Origin: Tretioscincus oriximinensis
Lineage: Eukaryota > Chordata > Lepidosauria > Squamata > Gymnophthalmidae
Length of the DNA: 64,000 nt
Assembly: GCA_022410635.1 (NCBI GenBank)
Contig: JAJVDF010001218.1
Span: 167,211 to 231,210 of the forward strand
Reading direction: 5' to 3'
The notes under the pieces were generated by a model that was not told the origin of the DNA, did not search any database, and saw nothing but the letters and a program-made list of their open reading frames with translations. A program made the position numbers and the translations under genes. Positions 11,301 through 26,300 of this stretch are shown here, piece after piece (the first letter of the stretch is position 1; the number at the start of each line of letters is the position of its first letter).

Positions 11301-14300
11301 AATAGATAACAGTGTTTTCTCTATGTGTGGATTGGCACCATTCTACCTTTCTTGGTTCCTGGAGAGCCAATTTTTAGTAGACCTGCCCTTCTATGTGTGC
11401 ATGCAAATATTTAAATAGTAGTTTAAATTACCTTGTGATTTTCTGTATTTTCCATAGCAAAATATGGTGGCATTCCAGTTACAAAGATTCCTAGTAACAC
11501 AGCCTCAAAGTAGAGTATCAGTGTGAACATTGTATCAGTGAATTCCTGGAAGTCAGTGAAAATGTGTGTGAAAAAATGAAATTAAGAAACCAATTATAAA
11601 CAACAAATCTTTTATGGGAATATATTTTTACTGACTGTACTATAAAGGTAAAATATTTGGCAGTCATTTGATACATCATACTATACCACCAGGTATGTTC
11701 AATTTCAGGAAATTAAATGTTTATCTGTCATAATGCAGCCAAAATAAAATCCAAAGGCATTCAAAATAGTGTTTTTCTTGTGGTAGTTCTGGGGAATTTT
11801 TCTAAATTTTATAGAATCACAGACTTGGCAGGGACCTCTATGGTCATTGGGTCCAACCTCCTGCTCAATGTAGAATTAAGTAAACCATCCTTGCCAGATG
11901 GCTGTCCAATGTCTGTCTGAAGACTTTCAGCAAAGGGGAACTCACCACCTTCTGTGGCAAACTGTTTATCATCCTGTCAGAAAGTTTTTTTCTGATATCT
12001 AACCTAAATCTACTTTCTTGCAATTTCATCCCATTGTTTCTAGTCCTTCCATGTGTCAATAAGAACAAGGTTGATCCTTTTTTCGCAGACTAAACTTCCC
12101 TAGATCCTTTAACCATTTCTCATAGGACTTGTTTTCCATACCATTCATCATCCTTGTAACTGTCTTTTGAACCTGATCGTTTATCAATGTTAGTCTGTGA
12201 TCTACCAATACACCCAGGTCTGCATCACATGTGCTGTTGCTCAGACATATTCCTCCCATTCTATATGCACTGTTTTCATTTTTCTTGCCCAGATGTAGGA
12301 CCTTGTATTTCTCCCTGTTAAATATCATTGTTAGTTTCAGCCCATTGTTTAAGCTTGCCTAGATCTTTTTGAATCCTCTCTCTTTTGTTTTCTTAGCTTT
12401 ATGTCATCAGCCAATTTGATCCATTTCCCTTCAATTTCTTCATTCTAAGTTACTTATAAAAACATTAAACAGCACTGGGCCCAGGACAGACCCTTGTGGT
12501 ACCCACTTGAAACATTCTTCCAATTTATTACCACTCTGAGTACAATCACTAAGCNAGTTCTGAATCCATCCAACTGTTGTCAATCCTATATTGGACAATT
12601 ATTTCAATAAAGATGACATGAGATACTTTGTCAAATGCTTTGCTGAAGTCAAGATACACTACTTCTACTGCATTTCCTTGATCAACCCATTCCACAATTT
12701 ANAGAAAAAAATCAGGACCTGGGGATGTAGTTTATCTGGGCCTGGAGATTTGAATTCATTTAAATTAGCTAAGAGTTCCCTCACCTTTCCTCAGTTTATT
12801 AAGAGCCCTGATTCTTTTGTTCTTTCAGTAACATGAGATAAAGGGCAGTTGCTGTATCTCATTTCTCAGAAAAAACAGATACAAAATAAGAATTCAGAAG
12901 TTTGGATTTCTTAGTATCTTTTTTTTATCAATTCACTATTTTAACTCTTTAGAACTTCTATAGCAACTTTGGCTTTTTTTTTTAACTTTTGATAGTGACA
13001 ATCCAATTATCAAAAGGAAAGGCTTACCAGAAAGAATGAAACAACATTTTTACATCATTAATACATTCCAGAAGGCTTTCAGAAAAAAAGTGTTGAATTT
13101 AATCCTACTGTTCCTTTAAAACATGGCTGATATATATATCATCTAATCTCAATAAAACAGCTGGTTCCATCCGCTCGGTTTCTGATTCTTGGGGACATGA
13201 TGACCTGTTTGATCCCAAGAACTGTCTACAAAGTATCATAGAAGCATAAACTCATAGAATTATAGAGTTGGAAGGAAATCCAGGGTCGCGGGGTCTAACC
13301 CGTTGCTCAATGCAGAATTTATTAAACCATCCCACACAGATGACTGTCCAGTCTCTGAAGACTTCCAGCAAAGGCGAACTCACCACCTCCTATGGCAATC
13401 TGTTCCACTGGTTTGTTCCACAAGTANAAACAAACAAAAATCGATAGCAGTGGAACAGAGACACATTCTAGGACATATGGGACTTGATAGTTCTTGCATG
13501 ATGCAAAGAGGCCTTTCCAAAGAATCCCCAACTTGGTTACTAAGAAACAAGAAAATATCACAATGCACTGAACATTCTGAGTAATATAGTACAAGTTAGT
13601 TCAGTAAGTTTGATTGTTGACAGACAAAAGAGATTTAATGAACAATCTTGGTAGAGAGAGCCATAAGGAATTTTGTCTGCTCGTACTCTTGCCATAGTTA
13701 TCTGGGATTTGGTTGTCATGATTTCCTGAGATGATTTCCAGCTATTCCTGAGGAACATCTACAGTTGTCAACACTGTTGCTGGAATTAAGCAACGATTCC
13801 TAGAGCTTCAGGGAATGAGAAGCAAAGAGCCTAAAACTTTTGGGTGTGGGAAGCAAAGACCCAAGCCAAAACAGCTTCTTCAGAACTGCTGCTTGTGTGA
13901 CCAATTGTCAACTGCCAACCATCCTTGAAGAATATCCATCAGTTGTTAGATTTCTGCTGGGACTAGGCATCCATACTTACAAAAAGCCTAGAACTCCTAG
14001 GTCTGGGCAAGAAAAAGCCAAGCTAGAACAACCATATGAGAACTGCTTGGGTGGCCAACCTTAACTGATAGCCACCCATCAGTTAACCCTAACCCGATCT
14101 ATCTTCTTCTCCATAGGAAACTACTACTTTTCTTATTGCTGAATTGTGCTGTTTTGAAGAAATTCTTGTAAATACCTATTGATGCCCTTACATAATTGTG
14201 CTTCACTTCTTCCTTCTTTCTGTTCATTTTGTACCACTTTTCAACCATGGCTCCTCTATTCTTACGATCCCAATTTGTTGTCTCCCCTCCCCCACCTTTT

Positions 14301-17300
14301 TTTTTCCTTGGGCTCTCTGGAACTCTTGGTTTAGTGTCATTAAAGCTACAGTGGTTCACAATTTATTATTTTCAAGATTATTTTTTCCCACATAAATAAG
14401 AAACAAAATACATACAAACACAAAATACATACAAACATTTACACACACACTTGGAAAACAACTTATATAAACATTCTTTGAGTCAATAGCATTAAGACAG
14501 ATTGCACAACCATTATATTGTTTGATGTAAACAGAGCGTACTCAATAAACTGCATCCAATTTATTGTCTATGAAGTCTTGATTGAAATATTTTGTATTCT
14601 CAGCCTTTTCCCATGAATACTGTCAAATTGCATAAATTCTATCAAGTATTCAAGCCACAAGTCGAGAGTCCATTTGACTTTATCTTTCCGTCCCCTTGCG
14701 AGGACCAAGTGTGCTGCCCATATACAGTTTCTAACCAAGAAGACATCTTGACTATTTAGGATTAACTGCGCTTTTATCAATCGGTAAAATGTTTGAACTT
14801 CAGGGCATTCATACCACATATGAATATACAGACCCCTAGTGTGACATCCGTGCCGACACTGGGACAATATCNTCACCATGTATGATAATTGGACTGAGGT
14901 CCTGTACCGTTTGGTAATAAATTTCATTTGGACCTCTTTAATACGATTATTTTTTAACGAAATAGGCCATATATTTTGAACATTTGGTAGTTTCCTTCCA
15001 TTACCCTTTTAACATAATTTGATTTATATATATTTATAAGACTTTTATATATTCCTGCAATTAATCCCTTTTCATTTTTTAGTCTTTCAATAACCACTTT
15101 TTCGACATCTTATGCCTGATATTTCCACGATATTGACGTTATTAATGTATCTCACCAAGACCATCTCCTGAAGCCAAAATCTATTTCTGTTGTATCCCCC
15201 TATTACTCTTATGTCATTTAAATTTAAAGGCACCCCAAGCCCATCAAATAAATCTCTTAATCTACTCTTTCCATGTAATCTTAAAAACTTTAAGTACTAA
15301 TCTAAAGTTCCATCTCCTGTCACATTAACCCTGTTAATAGAGGCTAAAGGTCTCCAATCTTTAATTAAATATTTATTGTTTGCCTTCCAGACTTTATGAA
15401 CGGTTTCAAATGGCTTTAGCCATAATTTCATATTGTGCTTTTCTGCTCTTGGCAACAACACAGTTTTATTTGATATCAAATTCAAACGTTTCTCTATTCT
15501 GTTTCAGATTATCTAAATCTGATTCTAAATCTATTATCTTTAGTAATTGGAAAGCCTCAAAATATATTTGTAAGCTATTTTAAGCTTCCGTAATAGGGGA
15601 GTATAATGACCTATTTGCTATTCTATATTTTTGTTATTTAACACCTAGTTTTTTATCCCTTTCTCCCAGTTTTTAAACATTTGTATAGGTACCAATATGG
15701 GTAATACCTGAAACATATAAGAATGTTGGAAATATAAACATTTTGAAGACCCTGATTATAGTTAATATACTCCAGGTTTTATTTTCCCATTTATTTAGTA
15801 GTTTCTTACTCTTTTTCCAAATTGGGCTATAATTTGCAGGTATCAACTTGTTTAAATTTCTTGTCAACCAAATTCCCAATATTTAATTTTCTTTAGCCCA
15901 GGTTTAAACCCAGGCTGAAGCCCATCTACGATTTGGGATACGATTTGCTCTCTTTTTAGAACATTAACATAAAGTATTTCCAATTTGTGTATACTTATCG
16001 ACAACCCAGAAAGTTTTTCAAAATCAAATCCTTTTTAATATATGGGATAGTGTAACAAGGATCAATTAAAACCAATAGGGAATCATTTGCATATAGATTT
16101 ATTTTAATTGTTCTTGTCCTACTTGATAACCCTTAATGTTTTCATTAGATCTTATTATGTTCGCCAAAGGTTCAATAGCTAAAATGAAAATCAATGGCGA
16201 CAGTGGACATCCTTGCTTTACACTGTTTTTAAGATCGATTAAGTCCAATACTCCTTCATTGACTTTTACTTTGACTAAATTATTTTGATATAATTCTTTT
16301 ATTACCCTTACATATTTTTGAAATGTATTTATGACTGAGCAAATCAAACTCTTTATATACAATCAGCTTAAGTAATGCAAGCTTTCTTTGCTGCCCCTTC
16401 ACGAAATCATGTTGATCATCATGTATTAAGAGGCATATAATGTTAAGAACTGTCTTTGCTGTGGACTGATGGAGAGTAGAGGAGTTAGCATACGCGTCCC
16501 GGGATTCTCTGACGGAATGGTAATATTTTACAAATAAACCTGGCTGCCGAAACCTCAAACAAACGACAAACAGAGGGAGACACCACAGGAACATATAAAC
16601 TTCATTGAAAATTCTTTGGAAGCTGTTGGAAGCTGTTTAAATGGAGGAGCCTGGAAGCTGCCGAAAACTAGACACTGCTGGGAGAATGGCGACGGGAGTA
16701 AGAAATGGTAAGCAGGGCTCTCCCACAAAAGAGTCCTCTGATAAAAAGCTGGACAAAGTTCTGAAATATTTGCAGGGGGTGGAAGAGAAATTAAACACTA
16801 TAGTCCCGGACATTAATCAATTAAAAGGAATATGCTCAGTGAACGCGGAGGACTTAAAAATCCACTCCGCCCAAATAAAAGTGTTGGAAATGGTAATGGA
16901 CACTTCCAGAGATGAAATTGGAGATTTAAAAGTAAGAATGGTTAAAATGGAGGACAGGATGAGGAGGTGGCATATCCGTCTGAAAGGATTTTCAGCACGT
17001 TTTGGAAGCATCGGTATGGAAAATGAGGTTGCAGAATGGCTAAAAACTAACAACATTGAGGTACAGAGGAGCGACGTTGAGAGAGCGCATTGGACCCCGG
17101 GAGGAGTAAGAGGAGGAACGCCGGTGAGAGATGTGTTAATTGCTTTTTTGAGAGAGCCAGCAAGATGAAATTTATAAAAAACTGAAGTCGGTGTCTAATT
17201 TGAAATATGATAACTCTATATACGTGTATTTAGACCTGCGGTGGGGACAGGAACTGTGGTGGTGGAAAGAGACCGGGAAGTATCGAGACAAGAAGAAAGG

Positions 17301-20300
17301 GAGCTATGCGAACTAGAACTCAAAGCCAAAATGCTCTGGGGGGAAAAAAGACTCATGAAAGGGGGGATAAAAACAAGTATATGCTAAGACAACTGAATAA
17401 TTAATTGACTGTATCATTGAGAATTATATTTGAATCATAACTGAAGAATTAACTGACTGTATCCTGGGGAGGGAAGTTTTTGTTTTTTGTGGCTTGAATG
17501 ATCATGGCTTAGTATAAACAGGTAATTAACAATGATGGATGAAATTAGTTTATTTTCTAAGCCTATTTACTATGTTTTATTAGTTCTACAGGGGATTACC
17601 TGGCAACGTAGTGACATCTAGTGGGTAAATTGGAGTAATTTCACGGCCTAGGTTGCTTTGGGATAAGTGGGACGGGTGCATTAACCTGAATTAAAACTAT
17701 GAGCCTAGTGAATTTACATGGTATTAAATGAATTTGTATAATAATAGGATTGATTATGGTATGTAATTAAGCTGTGAAACTAGGGAGGAAGGTTTCTGAA
17801 GCTTGAACAATTATTGTACAGTGTAACAAACTAATTAACCATGAATTTATACAGGAATTTTCTAAATAACATATGGATGAATCAGATAAGGAACTAGGTG
17901 GGACATTAACTAGGTTTAAAATGAGGGTTAAAAGGGACAAGTGATTTTGAAGCCTATTGATTATACTTTATGAATTGTACAGGGAAAAGCTAGGTAAGGT
18001 AGTGATAATTATTGGCAAGTTGGAGTAATTCAATGGATTGAGTTGCTTAGTGACTATGGGGATGGATACATTAACCTGAATTAAAAATGTTCATTATATG
18101 GTTGATATAAATAGGTACAAATAAAATCAGGGGTACCTCAGTACTTTAATTTGTATCCATGGGAAATGGTTCTATTAGAATAGGGCAAACAATAGAGTGA
18201 AGTTAACACAAACCATTTTTTATTTATTAGTTCCCCAATTAGTTAGATATTTTTTTGGGAGGGAGAAATTTAGGCATTTTTATATATGCAAATAAAGGTG
18301 GCTAGGGGAAAGAGAAATGGGACTAGAGGAGAATTCCTTTCTGGGAAGAATGTAGTCAACACACCCACCAGACAGAGTAGGGGATCCATAGGAACCCTCT
18401 CGTCTTGGACCAAGAGGACGAGCAGGTATGGAGGAGAGGTGTGAAACCAACGGGGAACATTGAAATTAAATTAAATAAGTAGTGGCTGCAATTAATATTG
18501 CCACAATCAATGTTAACGGGTTAAATATGGATATAAAAAGATTTTGGCTATATAAAATGCTAAAAGAGGCTCAATTNGATCTGGTTTTGTTACAAGAAAT
18601 TCATAAAGCAAAAGAATCACCAATATGTAAATTTAAGTACTGGGAGGTGCTGGCAGACTCNAGAGAGACACGCAGAGCTAGAGGGGTAGCAATCCTGGCT
18701 AAGAAGATTTTAGGTGTCAAAGTACAAAAATTTTTAAAAGATAATAATGGAAGATTTGTGTTTGTGACCATTGAAATTGCTGGACAGAAATGCTCTATAG
18801 CAAATTTATACGTACCCAGTAAGGGCAGAAAGGTTTTATTAACAATACAATGAGGAAATTTATGGTTTTTGCTAGGGGGAATGTCTTTGTTGGGGAAGAC
18901 TAACATGGATTTAAGAAGCCGAGACATACATGTCAGACGAAGAAGGTGAGGAAACAATCTATTTGATATGAGGAAATGGGATTTAATTGATGTATTTGAG
19001 AAAATGGGATATATCAAAGATCCCACCTATTTTTCAGGTCGACACCAGAGTTTTACTCAGATTGATTATATGTTTATAAAACCAAGTAATAGTTATAAAT
19101 TAGAAGATGTGTTCACCGGGCCCATTTGGCTATTGGATCATGCTAATACGGAGGCAAAAATGAGGAGAGAACAGGAATCTGGGATTAGATCATGGAGGTT
19201 TAACCCGGAAATATTGGAAAACACAGCAATGAGAGTGCGATTGAAAACAGAAATTCAAGATTTTTTAATTAGAAATAGGGACCCTACAATTAAAGAATTG
19301 GTCATATGGGATGCCTTTAAGGCAACAATTAGGGGAACATGTATTCAATATGATATCCAGAGGCGAAGGCAAAGATTCAGATATTGGAAAAATCTAATAA
19401 ATCAAATAGAAAGGCTACAAAACGATTATCAGAGGACCAAAGTATTAAATATTAAAAGGAATTTAGATAGAGTTAAAAAAGAATTAGAAACCTTAGATAG
19501 AACACAGATGATAAGTAAATGCATTTATATTAGAAATGAGTTCCATTCATGGGATGTGCAAAGTGCTAAAAGAATGGCCAATATATTGAAACATAAGAAC
19601 GATAAGAAAAAAATAAATGTTTTAAAGGACCCCAATGGGAGAACTGTGACTAAAGATAGTAAAATTAGAGAAAGACTAGTGCAATAGATGGTGACAATAT
19701 ACAAATTTCTATGCAGATTAATGACACTAAACGAGCAGCATTGACTATTGAAGTCACAAGGAGATAGAGGATGCAATTTTGGTATTAAAGTTAAGCAAAT
19801 CCCCAGGCCCGGATGGGTATACGGATATATTCTATAAAATATTTAGAGAAGAATTAATACCTAATCTAAAAATTCTATTCAACAACATTTTAAGAACACA
19901 AAACATACCAACTGCATGGAAACAAGCAGAAATCATTCCAATTTTGAAAACAGGGAAGGCAAAAGAAAGTGCAGAAACATATCAACCTATAACCCTAGTG
20001 AATGTTGATGAAGTTTTGCAAAAATTCTGACAAGAAGGCTGGAAAATATTATGCTGGACTTGATAATGGAGCACCAATATGGATTTATTAGGGGTAGAAA
20101 AATTGAAGATCCAATAAGAAATGCAGTCAACATCATGTATCACGCCCATAAAAATAATAAGAAAGTAGCCCTAATCAATCTGGATGTATACAAAGCATTC
20201 GATTCAGTTAGCCACCTCTATATATGTTCTTATGTTCTTATGTATATAAGGAAAATATGTGAGAAATTTAGATGTGGCTCCATTTTTATTGAAGTAATAA

Positions 20301-23300
20301 CAAACCTGTACAAACATAATAAAGCTAGAATAAGAGTAAATTCTGGAGTGTCAGATTACTTCGATATTAATAATGGAGTAAGGTTGCCCTCTATTGCCAT
20401 TAATCTTTTTGTAATCAATTGAACCTTTGGCAAATATGATCAGGTCTAATGAAAATATTAAAGGGTATAGAATCGTACCAGAACAGATGAAAATTAACCT
20501 ATACACAGATGACACCCTAGTGATAACAGAAGATCCGAAATATACGATACCCCATTTGATTGTAGAGATCCATGAGTTTGAAAAATTATCAGGATTAAAG
20601 ATCAATAAGAAGAAATCTGAACTACTTACAATCAATGTACCAAGAAGAGAATTAAATCAGATTGCTCAACTGTGAAGTCTAAAAACAGGCCAGAAAAAGA
20701 TAACGTATTTGGGGGTGAAAATTACGAAGAACCCGGAGAAGATAATTAAAACTAATTATAGTTCAACCTGGAAAATGATCAAAAAGATGATTAACCGATG
20801 GTCCCATGATAAATGGAGCATTCTTACAAAAATGAGAGCTCTAAAAATGATGGTGCTCCCAAGGTTTTTATATCTCTTTCAAACTATTCCAGGAGCAATT
20901 CCAATACAAATATTTAAGATGTGGGAAAATGAATGGAAAAAATGGAGTCTACATAGTAAAGTGAGAAGAATTCCAAATAGGGTATTCTATTCTACTAAGG
21001 AGGAAGCGGGATGGAGTTTCCCTTGTTTGAGAACTTATTTCGAAATGTTTCAATTGCTGAAAATAATTGATTTAGAGTATAAAGAAGACTGTAAAGTGCA
21101 AAATATAGAATTAAAATGAAATAAAATGGACAATTTCTCATTACTAAGGGATAAAATAAGAGAGGAATCTTAGATAACTGGATTCCCCCACTGACTGCAC
21201 TATGGAAATGTTGGCAACAAATTTACAGGAAGTTGGTAGGGAGTCATTTACAAATTGCTTCCACTAGGATAATTAACACGACTGGAGAAAATAATTTGGC
21301 GGTTTACATAAAAATGTTGACTAGACGGGGTATAACGAGACTAAAAGACTTAGATGACAACATGGATAATCCAATACCCCTTGATAGATTAAGAACATTC
21401 AGGCAAAATCCCAATCAATGGATAACAGAGATAGCAGTACATAGCTATATTACGAGACAAGATATCAGAGCTCATATGAGAACAGAAGAAGGAGAGATGG
21501 AGAAAGTTATTATGAAAAGAATCAAAGGAGAAAAACCATTAACAACTCAGCTAGCACACATGATGAATATATCACCACAATGTTGGTATTGTGGACAAGA
21601 AAGAGGGGAATATCTGCACTTGTGGTATGATTGTCCGGAAATCTATGTTTTTTGGAATAACATTGTGCAAGAATTAAATTCTATTATCAACACCAATTTA
21701 TCAGTCACAAAGGAATTAGTAATCTCAAATAATAATCAGGATTGAATATGACCAAGGAGGATAATTTTATAGTCATAAGGGCAGCCAGTTTGCTGTAGTG
21801 GTTAGAGTGCTGGACTCGTACCTGGTAGTCTCCCAGTTCGATTCCCCATTCCTTCATGAAGCCAGCTGGGTGACTTTGGGCCAGTCACAGTTCTTTGAAC
21901 TCTCTCAGCCCCACCTACTCCACAGGGTGTCTGTTGTGGAGAAAGCAACAAAAGCTATGTGCGTCACCCTGTGGTAGGCTGCCCTGAGACCTTCGGGTAT
22001 AGGGCGGGATATAAATACAAATAAATAAATAATAAATATACTTACAGCAAAAGGCTGGAAGGATAAAAATATCTGGACAAAAGAGGGGTGGTATGAGTAT
22101 TTAGCAGAAATACTACTATTTGAATATATAAAGATCAATTTATTTAATGATTAATCATATGACCATATCACATAAAAGGAATTTAAAATATAGTCCGTCT
22201 AAAATTTTAAGTATAATAAGATAGGTCTTTGTTAAAAGCTAGATCTCTAGGTTAACGCAGCACGTATTTTTGCTGCCTAGAGTAAAAACATGGCAACTCG
22301 GTGTGTGATATATTTTTCTTTGCCCTCTAGTAACCAGAGAGCCTTTCCTCTATTATCTATGGCCATATCCTTTTTAAAAAGTGGAGAATTACATCGTTCT
22401 CTTATCTGGTTGTAAAAGGTGCAGACTTGTAGGACGTGGTATGTGTCCTTCAGCTCATTGATGATACAAGAGCACCGTCTCTCTTGTGTTGGTGTCTTCT
22501 GGAACCGTCCGCTTGTCATTTGAGTGTCCAGCAGATCAAACCATGCTCTTGTGAAGATTACCCTCTGCCGTTGTGTAAGTGGAAACAGCAGGTAGTTCTC
22601 TATCTTCACGTGTCTCTTATAGGTGGATAAGTACGGTATTGATTTTGCATGCCTAATGGCAGCTATGTTGTTCTGGCTCCACGTCAAAGACTGAATGTTT
22701 TAGCCCATATTTGGCCTTTTGCCCTATAAATCCGAGTTCTTGCACAGATAAACCAAGGTGGGTTACCTTGTGTGTTATGTCTGATAACCATGAAATTTCA
22801 TACCTTCTCGCTTCTTGTTCTTTCAGGCATAAGGAGGGCAATCTATCAGGGGGCATAGTTTTAATCTTTTGCCAATAGCTATGCTGTCTAAGGAGCACTA
22901 GTCCTCTTAAGGCGATATATTAGAATATATAAGAGAGGGGAGATTAAAGAGACTAGGTGTCAACATAAGAATACCATGGCAGGTCCACTGGCAAAAACTT
23001 CTCTCATATGCAATCTTCAACTAAACAGAATCAACATTAATACACACTATTTACATGATACTGAAGCTGAGAAGACAGATATAGATGTTCATAGCTGCCG
23101 AGGGGGGAAGCAGAGGGAGTGGGGGAGGCAAATGTTGTATATATGTTAATCAATGTTGTCTATGTATTTCTCTTTTGTTTGTTTGTGCTTAAAAATTCAA
23201 TAAATATATATATATTTAAATGTATTAAGAGTATGTGCATACTGTCATTTATCTGATCTCCCTTGCAATGCTGGAGCTACTTTCATGCAACGTGAACTTA

Positions 23301-26300
23301 GCTTGCTGGCCTTCTAAAAACATTTCCCTTTGCAATGTGACAGCTCTGCTAAGAGAAGAAGTAGGAGGAGAAGGAGGAGAAGGAGAGCTATCAAATCAAT
23401 GAGAAACCATCACAAAGGAACTGGAAACCAAGGGGATGTCATAAGGTATTTAAGGTAAGAGTTTAGATTAGCAATTCAACATATGTTCAGACTCCTTCTA
23501 GGAACTCAACTACCCTTTTATATTTTCTGTATTTTTCTATGATGTAATTATTTTAACATTCACAACTACAAAAATAAAATGTAAATGTATATAATTACTT
23601 TTTTGAAGCTTCCATGAAACTATTTGCATTGTGATATATAGCCCTCGCTTTAATTTTGCTTCCAGACTAAGAGATGATAAGTAGACATGTGATGTGTTAA
23701 TTAATTAATTTATTCAAAATAATTTATATCCCGCTTTTCACCATTGGTCCCAGATCCATTAATAAAGGTCCATGTTCTTTTTAACTTTCCATGACAACTA
23801 ATGGGATTTCGGTTACAACTACCCTGATTCAATTAAACCCAACTGAAAAAATTAGCACCTCATTTAATGGTAAATGTAACTGAAACAGCAAAATATATTC
23901 TGCTCTGGAATTATTTCCTTTAGCCGCCATATCACTGATACAAAAAATATCTCACTGGATTGGACTAGTAGTCCATATTATAGACCACCCTGTTCTCAAA
24001 ACAGCATGTTAGTTCCTCAATTAAAAAAATAGCTATAAAGTAATAGGCATTTATAATAATGATAAAACTACAATTAATAGAAGATATATAAATGAAATAA
24101 TTAGATTTAATAATTGATTCATTATAAATGTTGCAATCAATTACATTTCTTCTATGACTATCAAAAACATTTTACGCGAACCATATAACAATTGGGAAAA
24201 TATTATCAATCACTGGATAAACTATAAACATGGTACTATTGGTTTGATATATAAACTTATGTTGTCATAAATATAAATTTAACGATATAAGAAAAATGGG
24301 CCCAACAAATAAACCCATCCTCAACAATAATTAATACATGGAAATCTAAAGTACATATGTATCAATACAACAAAGTAAGGGAGTTCCATATCAAATTTAT
24401 AACAAAATGCTATCGAACTCCGAGTCAATTATCCTATTTCATTAATAATATATCGTCAATTTGTCGGCACTGTGGTATAAGTGGGAATGTGACAATGTAA
24501 AAGTATTTTGAGCAGTCATACAATCTATTATTAATACTATATTGGGTCACTCTATAATTTGGACAATAGAAAATTGGTTCTTTAAAGAAATCCCCATTCC
24601 AGGTATCCCAGAATATGAGGAATTTCTTTGTGACAGATTAATTACTGCAGCCTTGCTTACGAAAACCTTTGGTTGGAAAGATCTGACAATATGGACTATT
24701 AACCAGTGGCAAAGCTATGTAATCGATGTAATGAAATCACTTAAAGAGATCGAGGGTCCTTTAAACTTTCCAAGCCTAGAGGCTGGGATATGGGGGCAGG
24801 GATTGGATTATAAAAGGGGGAGGGGCGAGTGAAAGGGGGAGGAGACTAGGATGCTTGTTGAAATGTTTTTGATGGTTGACAGTGACATGGTTGAGCGTGT
24901 GGCCAAACAATTGCAAATAAAACTGGTTCTCTGCTTGGAGTGTAATAATAAAGAAAGAAACACCGAAGGAGGATACAGAACTGCTGGGGCGGCAGGGAGA
25001 GAAAAGGGAGAGCTGGGAGATACTTTAGATGTGGGCAAGGTAAGTGCCATAAGCATTGTGAAGTCCCCAGGACCTTTTACCCTAACCCAGTATAGTTAAT
25101 TTGTATCGTTGTATCGATTTTTTTCCTTTGGATAATGGAGCAGACAAGAGTACAATAATACTATGCAGGAATATTAAATTTCCCAGGAAAACAAATATAC
25201 ACAGTTAGCTTTTCTTGGTATTACAGTTCACAGTATTAGTTCGAGACATTTGTATCCACTCACCTGAAAGAAAGGATCACTCCAGATTTGGATTTTTTCA
25301 GTTATATTTAAACTATGCAGATAAAAGTTACTGATTATATTAGTCACAATTGGTAAAGTATGGACCATGGTACGGTTAAACGCAACTGTAAACACATAGT
25401 TCTGGAACAAAAGAAAAATTATTTNAAAATTATTTTTAATGTTTAAAACTGTAATTACAATGTAAGAGGAATTGAAAGATGCGTTAGGTTAAGTATCTAA
25501 TTCTTAATCATGACAATAAAACTCTGCCTGACAACATTTTTTTCAGACAAACTTTTAAGGTGTAACTAGATTCCTTTGTGACTTGATCCAGTCTAACACA
25601 ATTACTTCCTTGATATTTAGACAAAGTAGAAGGAATCCATCTATTTCCATATAGAATAAAAACATTACTAGGCTTAAAAAACCTTTCAGGTCTATTTTAG
25701 CTTTTTTGGAATCAACAGCAACCCGAAAATCCTTTTTGAAATAGTGCAAATCATTGCTTATACTGCTTCTGTTTGAATTCCCATACATGCGAGTGAAAAC
25801 TACAGAAGCATCTTTTGCTTGCCTGTCCTTAAATCCTGTTTGCCTGTATTTGGCTTCTTTAAAGTGTTATGAAAACTGTCAAATTTGGGATTTTAAAGAC
25901 TTCCCCTTGCTCTCACCCTCTCTCTATAACGCCATGTTAGTCAACTGCAGGACTTTAAAATCTCACTTATCCTAGGTAGCTGCTGCATTGCCAGAAAGCC
26001 GCAGCTGGACCTGCGCAGCAGCTGGCCCATGCAGCCCATCCCAGCGGCCTCCTCGATCTGCCATCCTCACCAGTTCCAGGGCCGCTGCAGCTCTGCAACC
26101 GGTGCCTACCCCTGCCATTGAAGCCTGCACAAGAAGGGAAGGAAGGGGGGAAGTAGAGGGGAAGAAACGGATGTGCCCCCCCACCCCCGTGGAGGAACCC
26201 CATCTGCACATAAGGGGAGGGAGTGAAGGGACAGGAGAGAAGGGGCAGGACCTGGAAGGGTGGGATGGAGGGTGGAACACAGGGCAGGACCTGCAATAGT

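Larger units (their letters stand above)
16431..23215 (+). mobile_element. L1 LINE, nearly full length, with nested insertions
   Basis: The order is a 5'UTR-like stretch, ORF1 (16641-17168), a long inter-ORF region, ORF2 remnants (18482-22140), then a 3'UTR with the purine-rich tract gaggggggaagcagagggag and an AATAAA at about 23200. Nested inside are a SINE (21780-22036) and an antisense LINE piece (22277-22910). ORF2 has several frameshifts, so the copy is dead. Confidence 0.88.

Noticed and set aside
21780..21850. tRNA-like sequence with box A and box B
   Set aside because: It is the head of a SINE with body and tail, not a foldable cloverleaf gene. The same applies to the copies at 9.0, 38.5 and 58.4 kb.
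16641..22140. Possible host gene with endonuclease and RT domains
   Set aside because: The domain order and 3'UTR are those of L1, and the frames are broken.
22277..22687. 136-codon frame as a candidate host zinc-finger gene
   Set aside because: The Cys/His pattern matches the C-terminal end of LINEs, there is no start context, and it lies nested in the L1.
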